DNA of 64,000 nt from 4572-13 sp964594065 (GTDB lineage Bacteria > Planctomycetota > Phycisphaerae > Sedimentisphaerales > Anaerohalosphaeraceae): positions 1 to 64,000 of the forward strand of contig CAZQKX010000002.1 of the NCBI GenBank assembly GCA_964594065.1. Reading direction: 5' to 3'. Of the stretch, positions 16,571 to 26,065 are shown one piece after another. Position numbers and translations under genes: made by a program. Every line of letters starts with the position of its first letter. The stretch's first letter is position 1. Below the pieces are notes generated by a model. The model had not been told where the DNA came from. It saw only the letters and a program-made list of their open reading frames with translations, and searched no databases.

Positions 16571-19369
16571 TTATGGACAGGGGTAACTCCAGCCGTTATT
16601 CTTCAGCAACAGAATCAATGCCTGCACGTCAACACTGTCCAGTGTGCCATTTGCGCCATCCCACAAATTCATATCAAAGCCGGGGATAAACAGCGGCGGA
16701 GCCGGAGGAATATATCCGGTATTTGTTGCTGTTACATCTGCCGCAATTGCTTCGGCCGGTACCGGGGATATAGACCATCCAGTCCCTCCATTGAAATTCA
16801 ACAACAGGATGATTGCCTGCAGATCGACAGAATCGACTACTCCGTTAGGACCATCCCAAAGTGTAATATCAAAACCGGGGATAAACAGCGGCGGAGCCGG
16901 AGGAATATACCCGGTATTTGTATTCGTTACATCACCGGGACATAGTTTTTTCGTCCACAGTAGAAACGCGAGATCCTTGGAGTAGTTTACGATTTCGTCA
17001 GGACCGTCAACACCCTGGATATTGCTGCAGTACGGCAGGCTGTATTTGTATTTCTCCGCGTGCCAGGTGTCCGGATCCTGATCCACAAACGGCATTTCCG
17101 GTTCCGGTACAGCTAAGTCGATTTTTACATCGCCTGCGACCGCATCATCCTGGAAGTGCCAGATCTGATCCGGCGGCAGAGAACCGACCCCCGAACCGGC
17201 AGGATTATGCTCACCGGGATTAACTGCCGGAGGCGTGGAAGCAAAGGGATCCCACTTGGTATAGTCACGGTTGTGCCATCCCCATCGCAACAGGCGTTGT
17301 TCCAGGCCGTACATTTGCTGACTTGGTTCAGGTACCGGTGCTGAGAACGGCAGATTCAGGAACTCACAGAGCGTCAGACCGGAAGCAGCCACAGCAGCCT
17401 GTAAGTTGTTCCAGGCTACCGGATCCAAATCAGCCAGGGCGACGATCTTAACCCAGTAAACCGTATTAGGATCCTGCGGGAACGGGTATTCAAGAACCGC
17501 ATCGTACCTGAAGAGTGGTTCGTAGCAGGGAGGCCCACCAGCGTTGATATAGGTTTCGGTGTATTCGCCCGGATTCAGCGGTACTATGCTGGAAAGATTG
17601 ACGATCTGTGAGGTTATCACCTCGCCGGGATGGCTGGGAACATAATCGGCATTTCCAGGCTCTCCCTGAGCGGGGATATCTCTTTCGAAGGCGATCAGGA
17701 ATCGTTGTACATTGCCAAGTTCATTTTCAGGGTCTTCAATATAGGAACCCCACCATGTAAGCCTGAGAACCGGTGAGTCTACCAGATCGGCAAAGTCATC
17801 GGCCATATAGCAGCCCTCATAGAAACCGGGAGCGGCAACATCTATTTCGCTATAAGCGGTGCTGAGTTCATCATGGCCCCAATAGGTGTGATTGTCAATG
17901 GTCAGGCCATTCAGCGGCACCTGCTGAAACTTTTTGAAAAATTCGGGTTCATGTTCTTCTTCAATGAAGACTTCATAGTCTTCGACTTCGCCATCACTAG
18001 CTTGACCGACAAACCCCTGTGCGGCGTTTTGATAGGTCGTGTAGCGGAACCGTGCGTAGGTCGGTCCTGGAGTTGCGCCGGTGGGGACGTTAATCGTGAG
18101 GCTGTTATTACCGACACTAACGGGTAGATCAACAAAAATATACTCGCCCGGATCGCTCCAATCCCAGTTGGCATTGAAATCAACCCACAAATTCAGGAAA
18201 CCGCCACCGCCAGCCGGACCTGCTACTTGAACGACAATCGGTTCACCGGCACCGGCCATGAGAACGCCTCCGTTGACAAACGTGACGCCGTCTTCGTCAT
18301 CGGGACCGGCGAGGGGATTGATGTCGTCACCGTCAGCGGCCAGTGTTGGCTGACCGTCGGGTTCGATGTCCTCAAACTGACCGAGGAAATCAACACCATT
18401 GGCGACATGACGGGCGCCATCATTACCCGTTGCGATCGTTGTTGGGTAATTCGTGGCCGTTCCGGCGGCATCAAATTCCGGAGCATCGCCAAAATCAAGA
18501 TCTTCATCCTCAACCGGGCCATCGATTACAAAGGCAAGATCAATACTGATACCTTGCCATGGATGGCCTTGTGGGTATTTTAATTCATTCCATATCTCAC
18601 CGGAAGGTACAACATGCGGAGGAAGACCCCATGTACTAACATCTGTCCAGACAGCATCATCCATGAAGTGTTCCACCTGATCCAGGTCCGATGTCTTCCA
18701 ACCGAAAGCCCCGGGCCAGGTGCTGGCAAGCTGTGCAAGGTCTGACAGATCAACTATACCATCACCAATACCACCAGCACCACCACCAGAAATGTCAAAA
18801 GTATGATGGATCCCCAGCCAGTAAATTTTGCCTTCTTCCTGAACAAAGGCGTTCGCCTCATCAATGATGAAGTTGAACTGATAAACAGTCCAATCCTGCC
18901 CAATGATCTCATCCGGATTGGGATCATAGAAGCCTTCAACAACATCACTTGCGTATACACGTTTGACAGTAGGCTGCAGATAGGCATCCCACACGGGCAG
19001 ACCGGGTCTGCTGTAATCTATACCTCCGATGCCGGCAGGGACGTCTTCATAGATGACAAGGCTTAAGAATGGGTTTTGCATAATATCTATATCTTGGTTG
19101 TAGGAACACCATATATGGATGCCTGTAATGGGCCCGCTGCTGGTGCATTGAAAATCATCTGCAAGGAACTTTTCATAATATATCTGACCTGTGTCGTCTA
19201 CTGAGAGCGGACCTGCGAGAACATCCATACCCGTTTGGTTCAGATCCGGCAGTTGGGGCCAATGCATCTTGAAAGGATCACCGGGATCCCAGTCGCCCAA
19301 CGCGATGGAATGAATGCCCAATACTGCCAGGGCACATAATACAATAAAACATAAATTAGATTTCTTCAT
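16571..19369 (-). CDS. Large secreted protein: repeated domain, GEVED, repeated domain, dockerin-like module
   Basis: 932 residues. Signal peptide at 1-25 (NLCFIVLCALAVLGIHSIALG). Copy 1 of the approximately 200-residue repeated domain lies at about 30-285 (LADDFQC, IHIWCSY, VPAGI, IYWLGI, MDDAVW). It is interrupted at about 193-216 by Gly-rich sequence and a dockerin-like half, GDGIVDLSDLAQLASTW. A GEVED domain follows at about 288-475, then copy 2 at about 480-805 (MADDFAD, LTWWGSY, VYWVKI, DDAV, DLAF). The C-terminal module (810-932) starts CPGDVTNTNTGYIPPAPPLF and ends SYPCP. A GGAGGG motif precedes the ATG. No hydrolase signature is seen, so a structural or adhesive role is likely but not proven. 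It has its own terminator. Confidence 0.82.
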   Translation of the reverse strand: MKKSNLCFIVLCALAVLGIHSIALGDWDPGDPFKMHWPQLPDLNQTGMDVLAGPLSVDDTGQIYYEKFLADDFQCTSSGPITGIHIWCSYNQDIDIMQNPFLSLVIYEDVPAGIGGIDYSRPGLPVWDAYLQPTVKRVYASDVVEGFYDPNPDEIIGQDWTVYQFNFIIDEANAFVQEEGKIYWLGIHHTFDISGGGAGGIGDGIVDLSDLAQLASTWPGAFGWKTSDLDQVEHFMDDAVWTDVSTWGLPPHVVPSGEIWNELKYPQGHPWQGISIDLAFVIDGPVEDEDLDFGDAPEFDAAGTATNYPTTIATGNDGARHVANGVDFLGQFEDIEPDGQPTLAADGDDINPLAGPDDEDGVTFVNGGVLMAGAGEPIVVQVAGPAGGGGFLNLWVDFNANWDWSDPGEYIFVDLPVSVGNNSLTINVPTGATPGPTYARFRYTTYQNAAQGFVGQASDGEVEDYEVFIEEEHEPEFFKKFQQVPLNGLTIDNHTYWGHDELSTAYSEIDVAAPGFYEGCYMADDFADLVDSPVLRLTWWGSYIEDPENELGNVQRFLIAFERDIPAQGEPGNADYVPSHPGEVITSQIVNLSSIVPLNPGEYTETYINAGGPPCYEPLFRYDAVLEYPFPQDPNTVYWVKIVALADLDPVAWNNLQAAVAASGLTLCEFLNLPFSAPVPEPSQQMYGLEQRLLRWGWHNRDYTKWDPFASTPPAVNPGEHNPAGSGVGSLPPDQIWHFQDDAVAGDVKIDLAVPEPEMPFVDQDPDTWHAEKYKYSLPYCSNIQGVDGPDEIVNYSKDLAFLLWTKKLCPGDVTNTNTGYIPPAPPLFIPGFDITLWDGPNGVVDSVDLQAIILLLNFNGGTGWSISPVPAEAIAADVTATNTGYIPPAPPLFIPGFDMNLWDGANGTLDSVDVQALILLLKNNGWSYPCP

Positions 19370-19821
19370 TTGAAATCCCTCCTAAGAAAATGGGTTAATA
19401 GATAGTTGGATTTGTAGATAGGTGTACAGATTAGTAAGTTTCCCCCCGGCAACGTATATATGCTGCACCCTCTTTTGCCTGCCTTTAGCAACCAATGCAT
19501 TAGCATGGCTTTCTCCCGCTTTGATTCTGATTGGTATGTAATTATTATTATACCATATAAAGGTATTTTGTAAATCGGTAAAAACACTGAAAAAACCATA
19601 AAATTCACCGTATTATAGGTCTTTTTAGGGCTTTGGAGAACTTCTGTTTGATTTTTATTTAATCAATGGAGATTTGATTAACATTTACAGATTTATCAGT
19701 TCTTGTTAGAAATTGTTTTTCCTTATTCATTTGTCATTTTTTATGGCATTATGGGGTGGAAAATGTAAAATGATGCCGTGTAAATTTGAAAATAAATTGA
19801 CTGTAAATGATGAGGGCAGGT
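19370..19821. promoter_or_regulatory. 452-bp divergent intergenic region with an 8-bp inverted repeat
   Basis: It separates the divergent large GEVED gene and purD and should hold both promoters; none was clear by eye. TTAATCAA (19659-19666) and TTGATTAA (19674-19681) are a perfect inverted repeat with a seven-base spacer, which could be a repressor site. The rest is AT-rich. I see no PurR-type or purine-riboswitch sequence. Confidence 0.4.
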
Positions 19822-21090
19822 ATGAATGTATTATTAGTTGGAAGCGGTGGTCGTGAGCATGCGTTAGCATGGAAATTATCGCAATCTAAAAAGCTGAAAA
19901 AGCTGTATATCGCTCCGGGGAATCCGGGAACCGCTCAATTCGGTGAAAATGTGGATATTCAGGATACTGATATTGAAGGGCTGGTGAAGTTTGCCCAAGG
20001 TGCTGATGTGAGTTTTGCGGTGATCGGTCCTGAGGATCCGCTGGCGATGGGAGCGGTGGATGCGTTTGAGGCGGCGGGTATCAAGGCATTCGGTCCCAGC
20101 GGCAAAGCGGCTCAGCTTGAGGGTGACAAGGCATTTGCCAAGCAGATCATGCGGGCCAATAGTATTCCGACAGCAGAAAGCCGGACGTTCACTTCATTTG
20201 TCGATGCCAAGTCGTATATTGCCAGCCGGGATGAAGCGGTTGTTGTCAAAGCTGCGGGGTTGGCAAAGGGCAAAGGGGTATTTGTCTGCGATGAACCATC
20301 GGATGGTATTCTTGCTGCAGAACAGATCATGGTCGACCGGATTTTTGGCGAGGCAGGCGATACGGTGATCGTTGAAGACAAACTGCTGGGGCAGGAAGCG
20401 TCGATCCTGGCGTTTGTGGATGGCCGGAGCATCTATGTCATGGAAAGCTCACAGGACCACAAGCCTATTGGCGAGGGCGATACAGGCCCGAATACCGGCG
20501 GCATGGGGGCGTACAGCCCGGCACCGGTTGTCACCGATGCGCTGATGGAGCAGATCGTTAAGGAAATACTTGTGCCGACAGTGGATGGCATGAATCGAAA
20601 TGATACGCCGTATCGGGGAATTTTGTATGCGGGTGTGATGATTACACAAGGCGGACCGCGTGTGCTGGAGTTTAATGTGCGGTTTGGCGATCCGGAAACG
20701 CAGCCGATCCTGATGCGGATGAAAAGCGATCTTTTGGAAGTGATGCTGGCGGTTAGTGACGGCCGGCTTGACGATGTTTCGATTGACTGGGATTCTCGCC
20801 CTGCGGTGTGTGTGGTGATGTCTTCAGGCGGTTATCCGGGAGACTATGAAAAGGGCAAAGTTATCAGAGGTCTGGATGAGGCTGCAAAACTGAAAGATGT
20901 GGTCGTTTTTCAGGCCGGAACGGCAAAGCAAGATGACAAGATCGTAACCAATGGCGGACGGGTTTTGGGTGTGACTGCCGTTGGCGATGATATTGCTGCG
21001 GCAAAGGCGAAAGCGTATGAAGCCGTTGATGTGATCAGTTTTGAAGGCGCTTACTGTCGCAGAGATATTGCGGACAAAGCCTTGAAATAG
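19822..21090 (+). CDS. purD: Phosphoribosylamine-glycine ligase (GAR synthetase)
   Basis: Joins glycine to phosphoribosylamine with ATP in purine biosynthesis. 422 residues from the chosen start, the normal length. The ATP-grasp fold is shown by VLLVGSGGREHALAWKL at the N-terminus, AFGPSGKAAQLEGDKAFAK, VVKAAGLAKGKGV, SILAFVDG, GPNTGGMGAYSPAP and RFGDPETQPILMRM. The start at 19822 fits GAGGG five bases ahead; the upstream ATG at 19807 would add MMRAG and has no such site. It stands alone, followed by a terminator-like hairpin that overlaps the next gene's first codons. Confidence 0.96.
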   Translation: MNVLLVGSGGREHALAWKLSQSKKLKKLYIAPGNPGTAQFGENVDIQDTDIEGLVKFAQGADVSFAVIGPEDPLAMGAVDAFEAAGIKAFGPSGKAAQLEGDKAFAKQIMRANSIPTAESRTFTSFVDAKSYIASRDEAVVVKAAGLAKGKGVFVCDEPSDGILAAEQIMVDRIFGEAGDTVIVEDKLLGQEASILAFVDGRSIYVMESSQDHKPIGEGDTGPNTGGMGAYSPAPVVTDALMEQIVKEILVPTVDGMNRNDTPYRGILYAGVMITQGGPRVLEFNVRFGDPETQPILMRMKSDLLEVMLAVSDGRLDDVSIDWDSRPAVCVVMSSGGYPGDYEKGKVIRGLDEAAKLKDVVVFQAGTAKQDDKIVTNGGRVLGVTAVGDDIAAAKAKAYEAVDVISFEGAYCRRDIADKALK

Positions 21091-21140
21091 GCAGCGAATG
21101 TTGAACAAAGCTTACGGAATAAGTTTTTGATTGCGTTAAA

Positions 21141-24100
21141 ATGTTCGAAAAGAACCACGGAACAAAAAAAAAGAACCTTCGTTTCACGCGTTTGCGTCGA
21201 AGGTTTTTTTTGTTCATCAAAAGGCACTTTTTCTGGCTGATTCTCGGATTGGTCGGTTTGTGGGTCGCCGGATCATTTTTTGTCGCTCCGATCGCGCGAT
21301 CAAAACTCAGCGAACTATGTAACAGTGCTGTCTATGTCAAGTCTGGTCGCTTAAAGGGCTTCAACGGCATTCGCCTCAAAGGCGTGGTCATCGCCGAAGA
21401 TACGGATACTTTGGTTCATGATCCCATTGTTCAATGCGATGAATTCGAGATCAGGTTTGATCCATGGAAGTTGTTACGAGGCAAGTTTGAAATCAACTCC
21501 ATTGTCTTTGATGGATTTCTTCTTAATGCCGATTATGATACGGGAGCGGATCGATGGAATTTCCAAAACCTTTTCTTTCAATCTTCTACTAAGGGGGGGA
21601 AAGGAAAAATTCCACTAGTGAATCTTCGTCGAGGTGTATTGCGAATTCGCCAAAGAAAAAAAAACGAAAAGCCTGAAACGATTACACAGATAAGTTTGAA
21701 TGGCCAGGCGGCAGTTCAATCCGGTGTCAATCAATACAATTTTTCATTAGCGACCGATGGGCGGTTTGGGTATGGTGACAGTACACTGCAGGGGACACTG
21801 AAAATTGGTCAGCCGGGAGAAAAGAGCCATTTTTCAGCGGAAGGTGAAATTCGAATGCCCCAGACAAGGGTGTTTGAAAATGCCTGGAACCTGGAAAACA
21901 TTCAGTTTGAATGCCAGTTTGATCGGCGAGGCGTTATGCTCAAACGCTGCGGATTTTCAATGGGACAAGCGCAGGTTGCTATTCAGGGGGCCATTCAGAG
22001 GGGTGCGGAAAATCAGAGGGGATTGAATTTAGATGTAAGCCTTCGCGATCTCAGGCTTTCAGACCATTATGAAAAAGATGCGGTTGTTTATAGTGAGCCA
22101 GTACTGGAACTGCTGGATCCGGGTTTAAGACGATTCTTGACACGGTACCACCCATCGGGAACCGGTGACATTGAGCTTTCGATAAAGGGACATTTGGAGG
22201 ACCTTGAAGCAACTCAAGTCGATGGTGCGATTATTTGCCGGGATGTTTCGATTCAGGACGATAAATTTCCTTATCTGCTTGAACACATGCGTGGGAATAT
22301 CGAACTTTCGGGGCGGGATCTAAAATTCGATCAACTCACTGCGAAACACAACGATGTGGACCTGCAAATCAACGGTTCAGTCCGTAATATAGGCCCAAAG
22401 GCTGAAATTGATCTTCGAACAACCAGCTCTAATATGCAATTTGATATAGATCTTTGGAAGGCACTGGATGAAAGGGTCAAACGTATTTGGTCTTCCTTTA
22501 CACCTCGGGGAATGACAAAAATCGATTATCATTTTCGGCGATTTCCAGACGCCAGCAAGGATATGACCCTGCAATTAGAGTTGACGGATGCGGACTTGAT
22601 CTATGAGCGTTTTCCTTATCCCTTGGAGCATTTGACGGGGACGGTGATCATGGAACCGGATGGTGTACAGATCAAGGAACTCGTGTCACATTACGACGAC
22701 GAGCGAAAAATCACCTTGAACGGTCAGGTTCTACAGACCAGCAGGCGGCGGCCGCAGTATCGGATTCATGTACAGGCTGAGCGTATCCCGGTTGACGAAT
22801 TACTGATCAATGCGATGCCGCCGGAACAGCGGGGATTTTTTGACAAGTTAGAGGTGAATGCCGTTGCCAACCTTGATGTGGATGTTTTTCCGAATGTTAC
22901 AGGCAAGCGACCGGTGGATTATATTGCAAAAGTTCAGCTTGATGGTGATTATCTGCTTTATCAGGGTTTTCCTTTAGAGATGGAACAGGTGCATTTGAAG
23001 GCGGATGTTACACAGGACGTAGTGCTCCTGCGTGAATTTAACGGCCATACCTCCGGCGGTCAGGTTGTGATGAGTGGAACGCTGCTTCCAAAAGGCATTG
23101 ATTCAAAGCGGCCGGGATTGTGTCTGGAATTGAAATTGGACGATTTTGATCTGAATGAGAGATTCTGGGATGTCGCCGGTAAAGATGCCGATCGGATTCT
23201 GGGGAAACTTCGACTACAGGGCAAGGCCGATATTCACGGCCATCTGGTGATGAATCTTTCCACGAAATCATGCGCGTCAACCGATCTTGTTATCCGATGT
23301 GCACAGAATCCGGTTACTTGGGATGCTAACGAGCTCGGTTTTGCGGATGGCTCATTTCACTTAAAGGGGAATTCCGTTTCATTTGAAGACTTTTCATTAA
23401 ATGATATTTTGCTGGAAACCGTGCCCAAGGCACTGCTGCATAGCAGGCTTAAAGCGATGTATGACGGAATCAAACCGCAGGGAAAGGTTGATATTAAGGT
23501 TGACCGAGGAGTTGCAGAAGTGGGGCAAAATGGGCTGGATCGTATGGATGTTTCCGGGTCAGTTACCTTTAGGGACGTTGCGGGTGGGCAAACCGGCGTT
23601 ATGGCAAATATCGATGGCATTATTCATGGTTCTCTGGGAATCGACCGTGACAAAAACACATGGCGGACGGCAGCCGATTATGAGCTGGATCGTGTTAAAT
23701 ACCGAGACTGGATGATTTCCGACTTACAGGGGAAATATTTCTATGATCCGAACACGATGTTTCTTAGAATCACGGATTTCTCCGGAGATCTTTATGGTGG
23801 GAAAATTGCCGGTTCGATTAAGGTTGATTTAAGCAATGAAAAACAAACTCCCTATAGCCTGGGGCTATCCATACGTGATGTTGAAGTCGGTAAGTTGCTG
23901 GCAGGGGAACGTTCTGATGCTCCGGATCAAGTGACAGAAGGATTGGCCTTTGGCGCACTCAATGTAGAAGGGACGTTACAATCGACGTTGGACTCACACG
24001 GCAAAGTCAATGCGCATGTTGTAAATATGAAACTCGGAAAGCAATCGGTGACGGGGCGAATTTTGACGGCAATGCAGTTTAAGCGTCCGGATGAATTTGT

Positions 24101-24416
24101 TTTTAGTGAGGTTGAATTCACGGCACTGGTTCGAGGCCGTGAACTTATTATCGAAGATGTTCGGATGGCCGGCAAACCGCTTGTATTTCGTGGTAAGGGG
24201 AAACTGGACTGGGAGCAAAAACAAATCCAAATGGATCTTGTTGCGTTCGACCGCTTATTGGGCAAAGAAGATACGATCCTGGATTTGCTGGCACGGGGCT
24301 TTGGTGCAGCTATCTGGAAAGTTGAAATTCGGGGTGATATTAACCAACCACAGGTTGATGCCGTTTATTTATCAGTTTTGAAGCAGCCGCTGGACTTGTT
24401 TAAGAAGGAAGAATAA
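21141..24416 (+). CDS. AsmA/YhdP-type large envelope protein
   Basis: 1091 residues. A basic N-terminus and one membrane segment (about 32-50, FWLILGLVGLWVAGSFFVA) anchor a huge periplasmic, beta-rich region. The start SKLSELCNSAVYVKSGRLKGFNGIRLKGVVI is AsmA-like. Repeated beta-groove units and DUF3971/AsmA_2-like stretches follow (NGSVRNIGPKAEIDL, DLQGKYFYDP, LYGGKIAGSIKVDL). The C-terminus has the GMAGKPLVF/FRGKGKLDW pattern common in AsmA-like C-termini. Such proteins are proposed lipid-transport bridges between inner and outer membrane. The ATG at 21141 has no good ribosome binding site, and the codons right after it form a terminator-like hairpin. TTG codons at 18 and 24 are alternative starts that would still keep the membrane segment. 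Confidence 0.78.
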   Translation: MFEKNHGTKKKNLRFTRLRRRFFLFIKRHFFWLILGLVGLWVAGSFFVAPIARSKLSELCNSAVYVKSGRLKGFNGIRLKGVVIAEDTDTLVHDPIVQCDEFEIRFDPWKLLRGKFEINSIVFDGFLLNADYDTGADRWNFQNLFFQSSTKGGKGKIPLVNLRRGVLRIRQRKKNEKPETITQISLNGQAAVQSGVNQYNFSLATDGRFGYGDSTLQGTLKIGQPGEKSHFSAEGEIRMPQTRVFENAWNLENIQFECQFDRRGVMLKRCGFSMGQAQVAIQGAIQRGAENQRGLNLDVSLRDLRLSDHYEKDAVVYSEPVLELLDPGLRRFLTRYHPSGTGDIELSIKGHLEDLEATQVDGAIICRDVSIQDDKFPYLLEHMRGNIELSGRDLKFDQLTAKHNDVDLQINGSVRNIGPKAEIDLRTTSSNMQFDIDLWKALDERVKRIWSSFTPRGMTKIDYHFRRFPDASKDMTLQLELTDADLIYERFPYPLEHLTGTVIMEPDGVQIKELVSHYDDERKITLNGQVLQTSRRRPQYRIHVQAERIPVDELLINAMPPEQRGFFDKLEVNAVANLDVDVFPNVTGKRPVDYIAKVQLDGDYLLYQGFPLEMEQVHLKADVTQDVVLLREFNGHTSGGQVVMSGTLLPKGIDSKRPGLCLELKLDDFDLNERFWDVAGKDADRILGKLRLQGKADIHGHLVMNLSTKSCASTDLVIRCAQNPVTWDANELGFADGSFHLKGNSVSFEDFSLNDILLETVPKALLHSRLKAMYDGIKPQGKVDIKVDRGVAEVGQNGLDRMDVSGSVTFRDVAGGQTGVMANIDGIIHGSLGIDRDKNTWRTAADYELDRVKYRDWMISDLQGKYFYDPNTMFLRITDFSGDLYGGKIAGSIKVDLSNEKQTPYSLGLSIRDVEVGKLLAGERSDAPDQVTEGLAFGALNVEGTLQSTLDSHGKVNAHVVNMKLGKQSVTGRILTAMQFKRPDEFVFSEVEFTALVRGRELIIEDVRMAGKPLVFRGKGKLDWEQKQIQMDLVAFDRLLGKEDTILDLLARGFGAAIWKVEIRGDINQPQVDAVYLSVLKQPLDLFKKEE
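21174..21211 (+). terminator. Terminator-like hairpin inside the first codons of the AsmA-like gene
   Basis: AACCTTCG (21174-21181) and CGAAGGTT (21198-21205) form a stem around an inner ACGC/GCGT hairpin. Nine As lie upstream and eight Ts downstream (21204-21211). It has the shape of an intrinsic terminator for purD, but overlaps codons 12-24 of the annotated AsmA-like ORF. Confidence 0.7.
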
Positions 24417-24473
24417 TCTCACGGGCATCTACGCATACGGGTACTTTATCCTCACTGGCAATGTACAAAAAGA

Positions 24474-24509
24474 AACCCCCGCAACAAATTCATTGCGGGG
24501 GTTATTTTT
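24474..24509. terminator. Bidirectional intrinsic terminator
   Basis: AACCCCCGCAA (24474-24484) and TTGCGGGGGTT (24493-24503) form an 11-bp perfect stem with an eight-base loop, with T-rich sequence on both sides. It lies between the convergent AsmA-like and SH3 genes. Confidence 0.88.
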
Positions 24510-24527
24510 TCAATTCAAAAAATACTG

Positions 24528-25847
24528 TTATTGCATGGGTGCGATCTCTGTTGCCGCAACAAGCGCCACCAACGACTTGGAACTGCTGACGACGTCGCCG
24601 TTAATGCCGATTGTGGAGTTGACTTTCTGTTCCAATTGTATGTCGATCTGTGGTGCGGTCGCGATCACATAGCAAAGGATCTTGCCGCTGGAATCTATCA
24701 GCATGTAACGTTTTTGTCCGGTCTTTGACGTATACACATGGGAAGGCTTCAACGTCCCGGTGTATAGGTAGTGGACCTCTTTCGGCATATTTTCCAGTTT
24801 GTTCTGATGCGCCTGCTCGATTTTCTGTTTGGCTTTTTCAAGCTGCTCATCCTGTTTTTTGAGGGCTTCAGTAACGTTTTTCGCCAAATCATACCGTTGG
24901 ATGCGGTCGAGCAGATACTGTGCATATAAGGCGGCCTTTCCGGCATCCTTTTGATCTTTGACCTTTGTGAGCAGTTTTTTGGATTTTGTATAATTCTGTT
25001 GATTGATCGGCTTTTTCAACTCTTCATCAATTCCGGCTTCGATCTTATAACAGTCCTGCAGCAGTTGATTTTCTTTGACGGTGAGTTTGGGGGGCTCGAC
25101 TTTTTTCGGTTCCGGCTTTGTGTCGATTGTTTGCTTTTCTTCTTTAACCTCGATCTTGACTTCCGGCTTGGCGGTTTTTTGAGTCTCAAGATTGGTAAAC
25201 GTGGGCCGTTTTGTCTCTGAGGTTCCTACAACTGTATTGCTGCTCTGAGTTCCGGGACGGGGCGGAACAATAATCGGTTTATCCTGAACAGCAGGCGAAG
25301 CGTATTTCAAGTAATCGACACTGACCCACAGGTGAGCGCCGGTCGGAGGTTTGATCTTGTAGTATTCACCCGTTGCAGGCTGTTCGGTAAACAACTCGAC
25401 GATGTCTCCGGCATTCAACTGAGTTTGCGAACCGCTGGAACGTCCGGCTTCGATTTTTTCAGCGCCTGCCCAGACGTTAACATTTGTACGGTTACCTGTT
25501 AAAACACCGACGGTCGGATTGGCAGGGTCCACTTTTACATACGCTTTATAAATCCATGAATAACAGCCCTCGGGAGGCAGGATTCTGGCCCATCCAAAAA
25601 CTTCGTCAACCACGGTGACTTTGTCCGGTGCACTGATCTTGGTACAGGGATAATCGGCGGTGCTGTTTCCGGATCGAACGTAGACGTTGTTTCCAACGAC
25701 CTCGGCGATGAACGGGTATTTCGTATCGGCCGGCTTGCCGGATACCTGAGGCGAGGTTGTCCCGATCTCCTCTGCCGCAAGTGCCGGAATTGCTAATAGG
25801 GTTACAGCTATGATGACCGTAAACATTAATAATTTTGTCGAACGCAT
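24528..25847 (-). CDS. Secreted protein with two bacterial SH3-like domains and a coiled coil
   Basis: 439 residues from the chosen start, MRSTKLLMFTVIIAVTLLAIPALAA, a signal peptide. GGGAG lies eight bases upstream; the longer frame to 25955 adds 36 unlikely residues. SH3b-like domain 1 is at about 45-110 (EVVGNNVYVRSGNST, GWARILPPEGCYSWIYKAYV). SH3b domain 2 is at about 118-185 (GNRTNVNVWAGAEK, YYKIKPPTGAHLWVSVDYL). A Pro/Lys-rich linker and a long charged coiled coil (KKQDEQLEKAKQKIEQAHQ) follow. A small C-terminal beta domain ends in a hydrophobic stretch (SSKSLVALVAATEIAPM). SH3b domains usually bind cell-wall peptides. It converges with the AsmA-like gene and shares its terminator. Confidence 0.8.
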   Translation of the reverse strand: MRSTKLLMFTVIIAVTLLAIPALAAEEIGTTSPQVSGKPADTKYPFIAEVVGNNVYVRSGNSTADYPCTKISAPDKVTVVDEVFGWARILPPEGCYSWIYKAYVKVDPANPTVGVLTGNRTNVNVWAGAEKIEAGRSSGSQTQLNAGDIVELFTEQPATGEYYKIKPPTGAHLWVSVDYLKYASPAVQDKPIIVPPRPGTQSSNTVVGTSETKRPTFTNLETQKTAKPEVKIEVKEEKQTIDTKPEPKKVEPPKLTVKENQLLQDCYKIEAGIDEELKKPINQQNYTKSKKLLTKVKDQKDAGKAALYAQYLLDRIQRYDLAKNVTEALKKQDEQLEKAKQKIEQAHQNKLENMPKEVHYLYTGTLKPSHVYTSKTGQKRYMLIDSSGKILCYVIATAPQIDIQLEQKVNSTIGINGDVVSSSKSLVALVAATEIAPMQ

Positions 25848-26065
25848 GGCACTATCTCCCAATCGGATTGGCATTTTTCTACTGGATTTTATCATTACCA
25901 TTTTTATATATTTTAGGGTATCACTGCCCGGCAATGTTGTCAAATATTTTCCCACAGCGCCGATTATGAATTTCTTCGACGATTTAAGGACGTTAACTCC
26001 AGTGTTTTTCAGGGATTAAGCCGAGGATTTCTGACAGAGGCTGATAATGTTAAAAAATGCGTTTT

